DNA of 51,082 nucleotides from Sinorhizobium terangae (GCF_009601505.1 NZ_WITC01000044.1:1-51082), one strand, 5' to 3'; positions 15,080-24,115 are shown, counted from the first letter of the stretch. Numbers and translations: made by a program. The notes: generated by a model from the letters alone, not told the origin.

Positions 15080-15787
15080 TCAAAGCTCGACCGGATCCAG
15101 GATATCCGCGGTGTCGTTTTTCGGCGACCCGACTTTCCTGTCGATCGCCCACATCACCATCAGCTCGGCCGGGAATGGTCTCATCAGGTCGTAAGGGTCC
15201 GGTTCGGGCGACAGCCAGCGTTCGTAATCCTCTGGGTGCAGGATCACCGGCATCCGGTCGTGGATCGCTGCCATCATGTCGTTTGGCGGGCAGGTGATCA
15301 CGCAGAAGGTGCGGATATCCTCGTCCGTCTCGGGATTGCGCCAGGTCTCCCAGATACCGGCAAGCGCGAAGGGCTCGCCGGAACTCATGGCAATTGCGTA
15401 GGGCTGCTTGTCCTTGCCGGTGCTGTAGATGTCCTTCCATTCGAAAAAACCGTCGATCGGAATGAGGCAGCGGCGGTCCGCATAGGCACGCTTGAACATG
15501 CCGTTGGTTGCGATGCCTTCGCACCGCGCGTTGATCGGCGGACGGCCGGGTCTCTGTTGCTTCATCCAGCCGGCAACGAGGCCCCAGCGCGCGCTCACGA
15601 AGGTTGGCCCGAACACGTCCGGCTCGCGGATCACGTCGCGTATGATGATCGGGTAGTAGAGCGTTGGCGCGCCGTTATAACGGGGAAACTGGTTCGCCAG
15701 CGCTTCGGCGCCGCGCTCGCGCTGCGCAAAGGAAAAGGCGCGAAACAGCCCCTCCAGCGTGCTCTTGATATAGACGCGTCCACACAT
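15080..15787 (-). CDS. SRAP-domain protein (YedK/HMCES family)
   Basis: Traps abasic sites in single-stranded DNA through a thiazolidine link to its N-terminal cysteine and so shields them during replication. All catalytic features are visible: Cys2 after the initiator Met (MCGRV), Asn38 in PRYNGAP, the INAR segment (85-88), Glu116 in DGFFEWK, and His176 in IHDRMPVIL. At 235 residues it is the usual length. The start is fixed because Cys2 must become residue 1 after Met removal. It is a single gene and I see no LexA box immediately upstream. Confidence 0.92.
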   Translation of the reverse strand: MCGRVYIKSTLEGLFRAFSFAQRERGAEALANQFPRYNGAPTLYYPIIIRDVIREPDVFGPTFVSARWGLVAGWMKQQRPGRPPINARCEGIATNGMFKRAYADRRCLIPIDGFFEWKDIYSTGKDKQPYAIAMSSGEPFALAGIWETWRNPETDEDIRTFCVITCPPNDMMAAIHDRMPVILHPEDYERWLSPEPDPYDLMRPFPAELMVMWAIDRKVGSPKNDTADILDPVEL

Positions 15788-15944
15788 CCTCGATCCTCCG
15801 CTCGCCCGCCAAAGGGTAGTGCGGTAGTCCGGGCCGTCAACCGTCGCTTCTTCCGCGCGAGGTGCGCGACGGCGGACGCCGTCGTGCAGTTTGCTTTGTC
15901 GCCGTGGAAGCTGGGACGAGGGGGCGCTGGTTAATGATCCGCTC

Positions 15945-16304
15945 CCGTACGCCCGGTTCGCCGAGGTCCCAGTAGATTCCCGCCATCAGCGCCAGCCCCC
16001 CGCGGGCGATCAAGAGCGGAAGATGTTCGTTCGGTGCGTGCTGGGAGCATCCCGGATAGGAATGCGGGACCCATACGGTCGGGAGTTCAAGGATATCGGA
16101 GAAAATGTCGTTCGGCAGGATGGCGGGCTTCTTTCCGGTGGTGCGAACAATCGAGTCCCCCGTCCACCTGACCCATGGATGCCGGGGATCCAGCCGTGTC
16201 GCGCGAAAAACCGCGTCGCTCGACTGGGTGATCCGCACATGGGAAAAGCCATGGCGGTCGAAGTGCCGTCGGAATGCGTGCCCCAGCGCAGGCTTGCTCC
16301 CTAT
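15945..16304 (-). pseudogene. C-terminal fragment of an M20-family peptidase
   Basis: The minus strand reads [10 protein letters not shown], then [31 protein letters not shown] and [17 protein letters not shown], the C-terminal part of M20 dipeptidase/deacylase-like enzymes. The HAPNEH histidine is the zinc-site His of the family. The N-terminal two thirds are missing. Relatives normally read LPNLGGSLPND here; this copy has LPND, so seven residues appear lost by recombination between the two LPN repeats. It continues the frame that runs out of the frameshifted paiB-like gene, and no start codon or stop of its own fits. Confidence 0.7.
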
Positions 16305-16934
16305 TCGCTGCCTCTCGGGATCAACCCCGCCACGATCCGGTCGGAAGTCCGCCCGCTGTCTGCCAGCCCTTTGGCGACGCCGGCCCTGTCCGCCGCGGGG
16401 CGGTTCTGGCTCATCTTTCTTTTGCCCTCGATCCGGGTGATCGGCATTCTGAGCCCGATGATGCCCTTGAGTTGTGTGTGGACGAATGCTTCGGGCGCAT
16501 CCGTCACCGCCCCATCGCTCCGGTCGCTCCTGTTCGTGGAGATTGGTGAGCCGCGTGACCACCCCGAGCAGGCGCTCGCTGTCGTCGTAGAACTCTACCG
16601 GTCCATAGGCGTGCACCGCCGCATAGTTCCATGTCGGGACGACCCTGCCGTGCTCGCGTTTCGATGCGTACCAGGAGGGGGTGATGTAGGCATCCGGCCC
16701 CATGAAGATCGCCATGGCGTCGCCGATCGGCGGGGTCCTCCATTGCGGATTGGCTTTGGCGAGATGGCCGTGGAGCGTCCCATGCTCGCCTTCGTCCGGA
16801 TCGAGGAACAACGGCAAAGGCGTCGCCATCAGGCCATCGGCGGTGGCCGTCACGAAGTGGCAAAGCCGTGCCTCGCGCATCATCGCGTGGAGTGTGGCGC
16901 GATCGCCCTCTCTGAAGGCTGGTGGTGTGTACAT
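16301..16934 (-). pseudogene. PaiB-like FMN-binding regulator, frameshifted
   Basis: PaiB proteins are about 210-residue FMN-binding-split-barrel repressors. The first 142 residues are intact in one frame ([58 protein letters not shown]). The rest ([36 protein letters not shown]) lies in another frame and stops at 16301. The break is a single extra G in a G4 run (CCCC at 16510-16513 on the plus strand), turning the expected WAVTDAP into WGGDG. The two parts together give the family length, so this is a recent lesion or a sequencing error. The EamA exporter lies just upstream on the same strand. Confidence 0.8.
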
Positions 16935-16965
16935 CGAGCGTTGCTCCCTGTGTCCTCAGGCATGG

Positions 16966-17829
16966 TCATTTCGCGAACTTCCGTGCACCGGCGACGCAGA
17001 GGATGACCCCGACCGTCACTGCGAGCATCAGCAGGCTTACCTCTTCATGGAGCAATGTGGCGGCCAAGGCCAGTCCGAAAAACGGCTGCAGCAGCTGCAA
17101 TTGCCCCACGGCCGCGATGCCGCCCTGGGCCAGTCCCCGGTACCAGAAGATAAAGCCGATCAGCATGCTGAACAGGGAAACATAGGCGAGACCGAGCCAG
17201 CCTGGCATGCCCACCTCCGCGAATGACGACGGCATCAGGGCGAGCGCGATCGCGAGCATGACGGGCAGCGACAGGACGAGCGCCCAGGAGATCACCTGCC
17301 AGCCGCCAAGGATGCGCGACAGTTTCGCGCCCTCGGCATAGCCGAGTCCGCAAGCGACGATGGCCGCCAGCATCAGGGCGTCGCCGACGGGCGAGGCCGT
17401 GAGGTCCTGCATAAGGGCAAAGCCGACGACGAGCAGGCTTCCCGCGACGGAAAACATCCAGAAAGCGGGACGAGGGCGCTCGCCGCCCCGAAGCACGCCG
17501 AAAGCCGCGGTTGCAAGCGGCAGCATGCCGACGAAGACGATCGAGTGCGCCGAGGTAACGTGCTGGAGCGCAAGCGCTGTCAGCAGCGGGAAGCCTACCA
17601 CGACGCCGAGTGAGACGATTGCAAGGGAGAAGAGCTGGTCGGTGGTCGGCCGCTTCTCCCTGAAGGCAAGGAGCAGGCACAGGGCAAGCAGGCCAGCAAT
17701 GCCGGCCCGGGCAACGGTCAGGAACACCGGATCGAAATCGAGCACGGCGGCACGTGTCGCGGGCAGCGAGCCGCTGAAGATCAGCACGCCGAGAAAGCCG
17801 TTGATCCATCCGCTGGTCGTCTTGTCCAT
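16966..17829 (-). CDS. EamA/DMT-family exporter
   Basis: 287 residues with about ten membrane helices in two EamA repeats, for example FLGVLIFSGSLPATRAAVL in the first and GLAYVSLFSMLIGFIFWYRG in the second, plus a terminal GARKFAK. Drug/metabolite transporters of this type export amino acids or related metabolites. ATG 17829 is taken because AAAAGGACC precedes it; the frame extends further upstream but into the promoter of the divergent regulator. It is transcribed away from a MocR-type PLP regulator 135 bases distant, so that regulator very likely controls it. The defective paiB lies 31 bases downstream and may once have been in the same operon. Confidence 0.85.
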   Translation of the reverse strand: MDKTTSGWINGFLGVLIFSGSLPATRAAVLDFDPVFLTVARAGIAGLLALCLLLAFREKRPTTDQLFSLAIVSLGVVVGFPLLTALALQHVTSAHSIVFVGMLPLATAAFGVLRGGERPRPAFWMFSVAGSLLVVGFALMQDLTASPVGDALMLAAIVACGLGYAEGAKLSRILGGWQVISWALVLSLPVMLAIALALMPSSFAEVGMPGWLGLAYVSLFSMLIGFIFWYRGLAQGGIAAVGQLQLLQPFFGLALAATLLHEEVSLLMLAVTVGVILCVAGARKFAK

Positions 17830-17920
17830 AGCTTGGTCCTTTTTCTCGCCGGTACTCGGCCGAAGACTTTTTCGCGCGCTTATTTGAACGCGCAACGCTC
17901 TGGTGCCGCCAGAGACAATA

Positions 17921-17964
17921 CAGTACAGTTGCACAAAACTGTTATGCATCATGGAGCAGTACAG
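17921..17964. promoter_or_regulatory. Candidate MocR operator, direct CAGTACAG repeats
   Basis: CAGTACAG at 17921-17928 and again at 17957-17964, start points 36 bases apart, in the spacer between the EamA exporter and the MocR regulator. MocR proteins are known to bind paired direct repeats next to their own promoter. The second copy sits directly before ATG 17965, overlapping the ribosome-binding region, which would suit autorepression. Confidence 0.5.
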
Positions 17965-19395
17965 ATGGGCGTTGCAGCGACGACTGAGGGTGGTGGCACA
18001 CGTGTGGCGGCAGTGATGAGCGCCATCCGGCAGCGCATCGCCAACCGCAGCCTGACGCCGGGGAGCAAGCTGCCATCGGTCCGCGCCTTTGCGGCGACCA
18101 TGCAGGTCTCGACTTCGACCGTCGTGGACGCCTACGAACGGTTGGTCGCCGAAGGGGTGATTGCGTCGAGACCGGGCTCCGGCTTCTACGTTTCCGGGCA
18201 GGTCGTGCCTCTGGCATTGGCCGAGGTCGGACCCCGGCTTGACCGCGCCGTCGATCCGCTATGGGTTTCCCGGCAGTCTCTCGAAAGCAGCGATACGACG
18301 CTCAAGCCCGGCTGCGGCTGGCTCCCGCCGTCCTGGATGCCAGGGGCGGCATTGCGCAAAGGGCTGCGCGGCCTCTCGCGGGCGGAGGACGCGGCTCTTA
18401 CCGATTATGGTACACCGCTTGGTTTTCCGCCGCTCCGTCAGTTGCTTGCGCGGCGCATGATGGAGCGCGGCATCGAAGCCTCGCCCGACTGCATCATGCT
18501 GGCGGAGTCGGGAACTCAGGCGATCGACCTTCTCTGCCGCTTCTTCCTCGAAACGGGCGACACGGTTCTTGTCGACGATCCGTGCTATTTCAATTTTCAT
18601 GCGCTGCTGCGCGCTCACCGCGCCAAGATCGTCAGCGTGCCCTACACTCCGATGGGCCCGGACATCGAGGCTTTCGCCAGGGTGGTCACGGAGCACCGGC
18701 CGCGCCTCTACATCACCAATTCCGCCATCCACAATCCGACCGGTGCGGTGCTCTCTCCCGTTGTCGCCCATCGGGTGCTGAAGCTGGCGGACCAATTCGA
18801 CCTCACCATCGTCGAGGACGACATCTTTGCCGATTTCGAGCTTACCCCCGCGCCAAGACTGGCAGCTTTCGATGGTCTCAGCCGCGTCATCCACATCGGC
18901 AGCTTTTCGAAAACCCTGTCGGCCTCGGCGCGCTGCGGCTTCATCGCCGCACGCCGGGAATGGATCGAGGGGTTGGTGGACCTCCGGATCGCCACCTCCT
19001 TCGGCGGCGGACGCCTTTCGGCCGAGCTCATCTATAACGTCTTGAGGGACGGCGGCTATCGCAAGCACATGGAGACGCTCCGCGCGCGACTGGCCCGCGC
19101 AATGGCCGAAACCGGTTCCAGGCTGAAACAGCTCGGCATCGAGCCTTGGCTGGAGCCGCAGTCGGGCATGTTTCTCTGGTGCCGCTTGCCCGCGGGCCTC
19201 GACGCCGCCGACATTGCCCGGGAGGCGCTGGCAGACGACGTGGTGCTGGCGCCAGGCAATGCCTTCAGCCTTTCACAGTCGGCTCAAGAGTTCATGCGGT
19301 TTAACGTTTCGCAGTGTCTGGACGATCGGGTGTTTGAGACGCTCGGGAAAGCGATCGACAGGCGGAGATCGCCGGGCGTTTCGGTGCGGGGATGA
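17965..19395 (+). CDS. MocR-family regulator (GntR winged helix fused to aminotransferase-like domain)
   Basis: 476 residues. N-terminal GntR winged helix (about 10-80: IRQRIANRSLTPGSKLPSVR, TSTVVDAYERLVAEGVIASR), a linker, then a fold-type I aminotransferase domain (about 115-470). The PLP lysine is present in HIGSFSKTLSASARCGF (Lys316), with the usual NPTG equivalent (HNPTGAVL) and VEDDIFADFE. Such proteins sense PLP or an amino-acid-PLP adduct and switch a neighbouring gene. ATG 17965 is chosen because GGAG lies eight bases upstream; ATG 17944 is in frame but has no site. Divergent from the EamA exporter, its likely target. Confidence 0.88.
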   Translation: MGVAATTEGGGTRVAAVMSAIRQRIANRSLTPGSKLPSVRAFAATMQVSTSTVVDAYERLVAEGVIASRPGSGFYVSGQVVPLALAEVGPRLDRAVDPLWVSRQSLESSDTTLKPGCGWLPPSWMPGAALRKGLRGLSRAEDAALTDYGTPLGFPPLRQLLARRMMERGIEASPDCIMLAESGTQAIDLLCRFFLETGDTVLVDDPCYFNFHALLRAHRAKIVSVPYTPMGPDIEAFARVVTEHRPRLYITNSAIHNPTGAVLSPVVAHRVLKLADQFDLTIVEDDIFADFELTPAPRLAAFDGLSRVIHIGSFSKTLSASARCGFIAARREWIEGLVDLRIATSFGGGRLSAELIYNVLRDGGYRKHMETLRARLARAMAETGSRLKQLGIEPWLEPQSGMFLWCRLPAGLDAADIAREALADDVVLAPGNAFSLSQSAQEFMRFNVSQCLDDRVFETLGKAIDRRRSPGVSVRG

Positions 19396-19408
19396 GCACA
19401 CGCTCGTG

Positions 19409-19720
19409 AAGTCAGTTGTGTGGGTGGGGTGCGGCCACCTACCCACCGCATTAGGTCAGTTGGACCACCGGCCGTCCCACCCACCTCATTCCTGCGCTTG
19501 TCACAGGAATGAGCAGCGCCGCGTCTGCGGCGCGGGAGACCCCTCGATATCGGCGGCGCGAATGATCGCGGGTTACCGCGCAGAACGCCGGACCCACATC
19601 TCGTCCGTCTCGACTACTGGAGGCCTCGTCAGCCACGGCGCGGACGCGCCGTGGCTGGATTCCTGTGACGAGCACAGGAATGAGGTGGAGGGTGGGGATG
19701 CGCTACTGCCCAACTGACTT
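19409..19720. repeat. 312-base inverted-repeat-bounded repeat element
   Basis: AAGTCAGTTG (19409-19418) at one end and CAACTGACTT (19711-19720) at the other are exact complements. Inside are two oppositely oriented copies of the ATTCCTG...CAGGAAT hairpin plus GC-rich stems (GCCACGGCGC...GCGCCGTGGC). It fills most of the 382-base gap between the MocR and MFS genes and encodes no protein I can recognise. The layout is that of a small non-autonomous element. Confidence 0.6.
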
Positions 19721-19777
19721 GATGAGAGCCCGTTGCGCTTCGCGCCACCAAGGAGCGGAAGAGCGCCCGACCCGACC

Positions 19778-21229
19778 TCATGTTACGTCACCAGCGACCG
19801 AAGCGCGACCTATGAAAGCGCGGCTGGTGACCGCGATGACGAGTGCGGCGACGATCAGGACTGCGGCGACGGCGAAGGTGATGCGCATGCCGGCGGCGAC
19901 GGCCTCGGGGGCTGCCGTGGTGATCTCGCTGGTGCCGGACGCGAGCGCGAAGACCGCCCCCATGAAGGATGCGCCGGTGACGAGGCCGAGATTGCGCGAG
20001 AGATTGAGCATGCCGGAAACGATGCCCCGCTCGCCGGCCCCCACATCCTTTATCACGGCGGTGTTGTTGGCCGCCTGGAACAGGGCGTAACCGGCCGTGA
20101 CCATGACGATCGGGGCGACATAGCCGGCGACACCGAACCCTGCCGGGAGCAGCGAGAGGAGGAAGGCGCCGGTAGCGATCGCTGTGAGCCCCGCGACGGT
20201 CATCGGCTGCGCACCGAGCCGGTCAACGAGGCGGCCGGCGGGGACGCCTGCGAGCGCCGCGACGAGGGGGCCGGCGGACATGACGAGGCCGACGATGGCG
20301 GCGTCCAGCCCGAGCCCGTGGGAGAGATAGAACGGCCCCACCACCAGTGTCGCCATCATCACCGTCGAGACGAGTGCGCTCATCGTGAGGCCGGCGGAAA
20401 GCACCGGATCGCGGAACATCGCGAGGCGGAGCAGGGGCGAGGCGGTTCTCGCCTCGGCAAACAGGAAGAGGCCACCGGCGAAGATCGCTGCCAGCAACAG
20501 GCTCATGTTGAGCGGACCGAAACTGCCCCGGCCGATCGTCATGGCGAGCGCGTAAGCGGCGAGCGTCAGCGCCAGCAGCAATGTGCCGATCGTGTCGAAG
20601 CCCGCCCGATCCTTGGGGCGCTCGCGGTCAGCGGGCAGGGTGCGGAACGCGAGGGAGAATGCCGCGACGCCGAGCGGCACGCCGGCTAGGAAAATCGCCC
20701 GCCAGCCGAGGCCGGCGATCAGCAGGCCGCCGAGCGAGGGACCGAGAGCAGTACCGATCGCCGATGTCGCCCCAAGGAGCCCCATGGCGCTGCCGGTCCG
20801 TGCCTTCGGCACCGTCTCGCCGACGAGCGCCATCGCAAGCGCCATCATGATCGCCGCGCCGAGACCCTGCGCCGCCCGCGCCGCGATCAGCATCGAGAGC
20901 GTCGGCGCGACGCCGCAGAGAACCGAAGCAACGGTGAAGAGGGCGATGCCGGAGACGAGTAGACGGCGCCGGCCGACCATGTCGCCGAGCCGCCCGACGC
21001 TGACGATGAGGGTGGTGATGGCGAGAAGATAGGCAAGCACCACCCATTGCACCTGCTGGAAGGAGGCGTCGAAGGCCTCAGTCAGCGCCGGCAGGCCGAC
21101 ATTGGCGATGCTGGTGCCGAGCGAAGAGAGCAGCATGGAGAGGGAAAGGGCGGCGAGCGCCCAGCGAAAGGAGGGCGCGCGTTCGCCCTCTTCGGCGATC
21201 CCCTCTATTGGTCGCGTCGTGGTCGTCAT
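19778..21229 (-). CDS. MFS drug-efflux-type transporter (DHA2/EmrB-like)
   Basis: 483 residues with roughly 14 hydrophobic segments. The MFS loop motif is present after helix 2 (GRLGDMVGRRRLL), and motif C (GTALGPSLGGLL) marks an antiporter. The N-terminal helix LSMLLSSLGTSIANVGLPAL is typical of DHA2 multidrug exporters. The cytoplasmic N-tail is short and threonine-rich. ATG 21229 is preceded by AAGGAGC. Proton-driven export of a small lipophilic compound is expected. Divergent LysR gene 133 bases away, most likely its regulator. Confidence 0.88.
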   Translation of the reverse strand: MTTTTRPIEGIAEEGERAPSFRWALAALSLSMLLSSLGTSIANVGLPALTEAFDASFQQVQWVVLAYLLAITTLIVSVGRLGDMVGRRRLLVSGIALFTVASVLCGVAPTLSMLIAARAAQGLGAAIMMALAMALVGETVPKARTGSAMGLLGATSAIGTALGPSLGGLLIAGLGWRAIFLAGVPLGVAAFSLAFRTLPADRERPKDRAGFDTIGTLLLALTLAAYALAMTIGRGSFGPLNMSLLLAAIFAGGLFLFAEARTASPLLRLAMFRDPVLSAGLTMSALVSTVMMATLVVGPFYLSHGLGLDAAIVGLVMSAGPLVAALAGVPAGRLVDRLGAQPMTVAGLTAIATGAFLLSLLPAGFGVAGYVAPIVMVTAGYALFQAANNTAVIKDVGAGERGIVSGMLNLSRNLGLVTGASFMGAVFALASGTSEITTAAPEAVAAGMRITFAVAAVLIVAALVIAVTSRAFIGRASVAGDVT

Positions 21230-21361
21230 CGGGGTGAGCTCCTTTTCCGGCTTTGTACGGGCTTGCGGAAAGGTAGCTCTTTGCCGGACATGGCGGAACA
21301 CGCATCATTTGCACTTCGTTCGTGCGTTTGACGCCGTGTCACGTTCGGCTATAGTCGCGCC

Positions 21362-22264
21362 ATGTCGAAGCCCGACCTCAACCTGCTTGCCACCCTCGAC
21401 GTGCTGCTTTCGGAAGGCAGCGTTGCCCGCGCGGCCAAGCGGCTGCGGCTCAGCCCGTCGGCGATGAGCCGGGCGCTGGCGCGGCTGCGCGAGGCGACGG
21501 GCGATCCGCTGCTCGTGCGGGCCGGGCGCGGCCTGGTGCCGACACCGCGCGCACTCGAACTCAGCGCGCGCGTCGGCCGGCTGGTCGAGGAGGCCGAAGC
21601 GGTCCTGAGGCCTCAGGAAAGGCTCGATCTCAAACGGCTCGTGCGGACCTTCGTTCTCAGGACGAGCGATGGCTTCGTGGAGAATTTCGGACCGGACCTC
21701 ATTTCCCGCGTCGGCGAGGAAGCACCCGGCGTGCGGCTCTGCTTCGTGCCGAAGCCGGACCGCGGCAGCGGGCCGCTGCGCGAGGCCGCCATCGACCTCG
21801 AAACCGGCGTCGTCGGCGAGGCGACCAGTCCGGAGGTGCGCACGCAGGCGCTCTTCCGGGACAGGTTCGTCGGTGTCGTGCGCATGGGGCACCCGCTTTG
21901 TGAGGGCGAGGTAACGGCCGACCGTTACGCCGCCGGCTGGCACGTCCTCGTTTCACGGCGCGGGCTCGACAAGGGGCCGCTCGATGAGGCGCTGGAGGCG
22001 CTCGGGCTCGAACGCGAGATCGTTACGATCGTCGGCGGCTTTGCCGCGGCCCTGGCGCTCGCCCGCGCCTCCGACCTGATCGCCAGCGTTCCCGAGCGAC
22101 ACACCGGGGCGCTGAGGGCCGGAATGCACAGCTTTCCGCTCCCGGTCGTCCCGCGGGAAATTACGGTGTCGATGCTTTGGCACCCGCGCTTCGACGCCGA
22201 CCCGGGCCACCGCTGGCTGCGCGGATGCGTGCGCGAGGTTTGTGGCAGGCCGCGCGCGGATTGA
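21362..22264 (+). CDS. LysR-family transcriptional regulator
   Basis: 300 residues. The N-terminal winged helix covers about 1-65 (LNLLATLDVLLSEGSVARAA, RLRLSPSAMSRALARLREA), followed by an effector-binding domain. The recognition helix is the SPSAMSRALARL segment. Reads away from the MFS exporter; the spacer contains GCAC-N7-GTGC at 21311-21325, a dyad that could be the operator. Regulation of the exporter by a toxic substrate is inferred from the divergent layout only. ATG 21362 is the first start and places the helix-turn-helix at the usual distance. Confidence 0.9.
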   Translation: MSKPDLNLLATLDVLLSEGSVARAAKRLRLSPSAMSRALARLREATGDPLLVRAGRGLVPTPRALELSARVGRLVEEAEAVLRPQERLDLKRLVRTFVLRTSDGFVENFGPDLISRVGEEAPGVRLCFVPKPDRGSGPLREAAIDLETGVVGEATSPEVRTQALFRDRFVGVVRMGHPLCEGEVTADRYAAGWHVLVSRRGLDKGPLDEALEALGLEREIVTIVGGFAAALALARASDLIASVPERHTGALRAGMHSFPLPVVPREITVSMLWHPRFDADPGHRWLRGCVREVCGRPRAD

Positions 22265-22335
22265 TCGGCGGGTGGTGGTGACGCCTGTCCCCCATCAGGT
22301 TAGTTAAGCCAGTTGTTGCCGCGGCCAGCAACCAC

Positions 22336-22402
22336 CGTCATTCCTGTGCTCGTCACCGGAATCCAGCCACGGCGCGTCGGCGGTGCGAGAGACTCCACCT
22401 GA
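22336..22402. repeat. Degenerate ATTCCTG hairpin repeat
   Basis: ATTCC(TGTGCTCGTCACC)GGAAT followed by CAGCCACGGCGCGTCGG, a decayed copy of the repeat seen at 2385 and 19409-19720. It lies in the 272-base gap before the Rrf2 gene, where I see no other feature. Confidence 0.55.
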
Positions 22403-22536
22403 TCGAAAAAACGAGTGGCTTCGGGTATTTCCTCCGCGACGTCTCAAATGCTGAAGGCACTTCAACCACGGCGCGGTCGTCTGCGACCGCGAGGAACCAC
22501 TTGCCATCCGCAATGTTTCGTAATAATTGAAGTTGC

Positions 22537-22977
22537 ATGAAACGTGATAGTCGACTCTCCTCAGTTCTCCATGCGCTCCTCCACATGGCCGAGCACAACG
22601 GCTCCATGACTTCGGAAGCGCTTGCGCAGTGCATGAACACCAATCCGGTCGTCGTGCGCCGGACGATGGGGCTCCTGCGAGAGGCAGGACTCGTGGCCTC
22701 CGCGCGCGGGCATGCCGGGGGGTGGACCATCACCGCCGATCTCAGCACCGTCACGCTGCGTCAGTTGCACGAAGTGCTGGGGGAACCTGCGATCTTCGCC
22801 ATCGGCAACCGGAACGAAACGCCGGATTGTCTCGTCGAGCAATCGGTGAATGCCGCGCTCGACGCCGCCTTCGCAGACGCCGAGGCGCTTCTGCTGGAAC
22901 GGTTTGCCCATGTCACCCTGGCCGACCTTGCCGCCGACTTTGCCCGTCGGCATGCGGAGCGGCGCACCAACGCATGA
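22537..22977 (+). CDS. Rrf2-family transcriptional regulator
   Basis: 146 residues with the Rrf2 winged helix (SSVLHALLHMAEH, MTSEALAQCMNTN, RRTMGLLREAGLVASARG, GGWTI). Only two cysteines (32 and 98), so the three-cysteine iron-sulfur site of IscR or NsrR is absent. This copy more likely senses thiol oxidation or a ligand. The thioredoxin-reductase-like flavoprotein lies 105 bases downstream on the same strand with a RIME-like repeat between them, and this pairing of families is common in alphaproteobacteria. ATG 22537 fits the conserved N-terminus. Confidence 0.88.
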   Translation: MKRDSRLSSVLHALLHMAEHNGSMTSEALAQCMNTNPVVVRRTMGLLREAGLVASARGHAGGWTITADLSTVTLRQLHEVLGEPAIFAIGNRNETPDCLVEQSVNAALDAAFADAEALLLERFAHVTLADLAADFARRHAERRTNA

Positions 22978-22980
22978 TCC

Positions 22981-23070
22981 CTTAAATCGAAATCCGATCC
23001 AAGGAATCATGCGGCAATTCAAAGCGTTACAGCGAAATTTTCGCGTCCGATCGGACGCGCGGCACTGCGA
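22981..23070 (+). repeat. RIME-like repeat, forward copy
   Basis: CTTAAATCGAAATCCGATCC at the left, CAATTCAAAGCGTTACAGCG in the middle, then TCGCGTCCGATCGGACGCGC. It fills the spacer between the Rrf2 gene and the flavoprotein gene, ending 12 bases before ATG 23083. Confidence 0.85.
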
Positions 23071-23082
23071 GAGGAACAAGTG

Positions 23083-23964
23083 ATGCAGAATGATGTGATC
23101 GTCGTCGGGGGCAGCTACGCCGGAATGGCCGCCGCCCTCCAGCTTATCCGTGCCCGTCGCACCGTCCTGGTGATCGACGCAGGGCTCAGGCGTAACCGCT
23201 TTGCCAGCCATTCCCACGGATTTCTCGGCCAGGATGGCATGGACCCCGCCGAAATTGCCGCAAGCGCGCGGGCGCAGCTGATGGCCTATCCAACGCTGAC
23301 ATGGGTCGACGGCCGCGCGGAAGCCGCCGGAGGGGTCAAGGACGCCTTTGCCGTCACGACTGCGGATGGTGCCCAGCATGAGGGGCGGCGGCTGCTTTTT
23401 GCCGTCGGCGTGACCGATCAGCTGCCTGAGATCGAGGGCATGGCGGAACGCTGGGGGAGGAGCATTTTCCATTGCCCCTATTGCCACGGTTACGAACTGG
23501 AACGGGGGCGGATCGGGGTAATCGCCACGGGGCCGATGTCGGTGCACCAAGCCCAGCTCATTCCCGAATGGGGCGAGGTGACCTTTTTCACCAATGGCGC
23601 GCTGGCGCTCGACGATGCTGCCCGCGCCGACCTGAAGTCGCGCGCCGTGACGATAGAGGAAACGCCGGTGAGAAGGATCGAGGGCCATGCCGATGTCCTT
23701 CTTGCTGACGGGCGGACCCTCTCATTTGCCGGGCTTTTTACCGCTTCGCGCAACGCCCCTGCGACGCCGATCGCCGGGACGCTCGGCTGCGAGATCGACG
23801 AGACGCCATTCGGCACACAGATCCGCACCGACGCCACGAAGGAAACGACGGTTCCCGGCGCTTTCGCCTGCGGCGACGTAGCGCGCACACCCCATTCGGT
23901 CTCGCTCGCCGTGGCCGACGGGGCATGGGCGGGCGCGCAGTTGCATCGGTCTCTGGTCTTCTGA
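23083..23964 (+). CDS. NAD(P)/FAD-dependent oxidoreductase, thioredoxin-reductase-like
   Basis: 293 residues. An N-terminal dinucleotide fold (VIVVGGSYAGMAAALQ, 6-20) binds FAD. A CPYCHGYE motif (131-138) gives the redox-active CxxC in the NADPH domain, as in thioredoxin reductases and AhpF-like proteins. The C-terminal FAD segment ends GAFACGDVARTPHSVSLAVADG. Probably reduces a thiol partner in the cytosol. GTG 23080 is also possible, but ATG 23083 has AGGAACA in front. It follows an Rrf2 regulator that may control it. I see no thioredoxin gene nearby. Confidence 0.88.
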   Translation: MQNDVIVVGGSYAGMAAALQLIRARRTVLVIDAGLRRNRFASHSHGFLGQDGMDPAEIAASARAQLMAYPTLTWVDGRAEAAGGVKDAFAVTTADGAQHEGRRLLFAVGVTDQLPEIEGMAERWGRSIFHCPYCHGYELERGRIGVIATGPMSVHQAQLIPEWGEVTFFTNGALALDDAARADLKSRAVTIEETPVRRIEGHADVLLADGRTLSFAGLFTASRNAPATPIAGTLGCEIDETPFGTQIRTDATKETTVPGAFACGDVARTPHSVSLAVADGAWAGAQLHRSLVF

Positions 23965-24066
23965 CGCATATGGCCGTGCGCCCCCATTCCTTCGCACGGA
24001 GGACGAAGGATCACGGCTCAGATCGGCGGATCGGGGCAGCGCTCCGCGGCATTGGTAGGGGCGCTA

Positions 24067-24115
24067 ATGCATGTCGCCCAAAAGTGTGCATCGGTTTTGG
24101 GACAACGACATGCAT
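24067..24115. repeat. ATGCATGTCG...CGACATGCAT palindromic repeat
   Basis: ATGCATGTCG (24067-24076) and CGACATGCAT (24106-24115) enclose CCCAAAAGTGTGCATCGGTTTTGGG, which itself folds (CCCAAAA/TTTTGGG). Two further copies lie at 25666-25771. It stands upstream of the envelope-stress gene. Confidence 0.85.
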
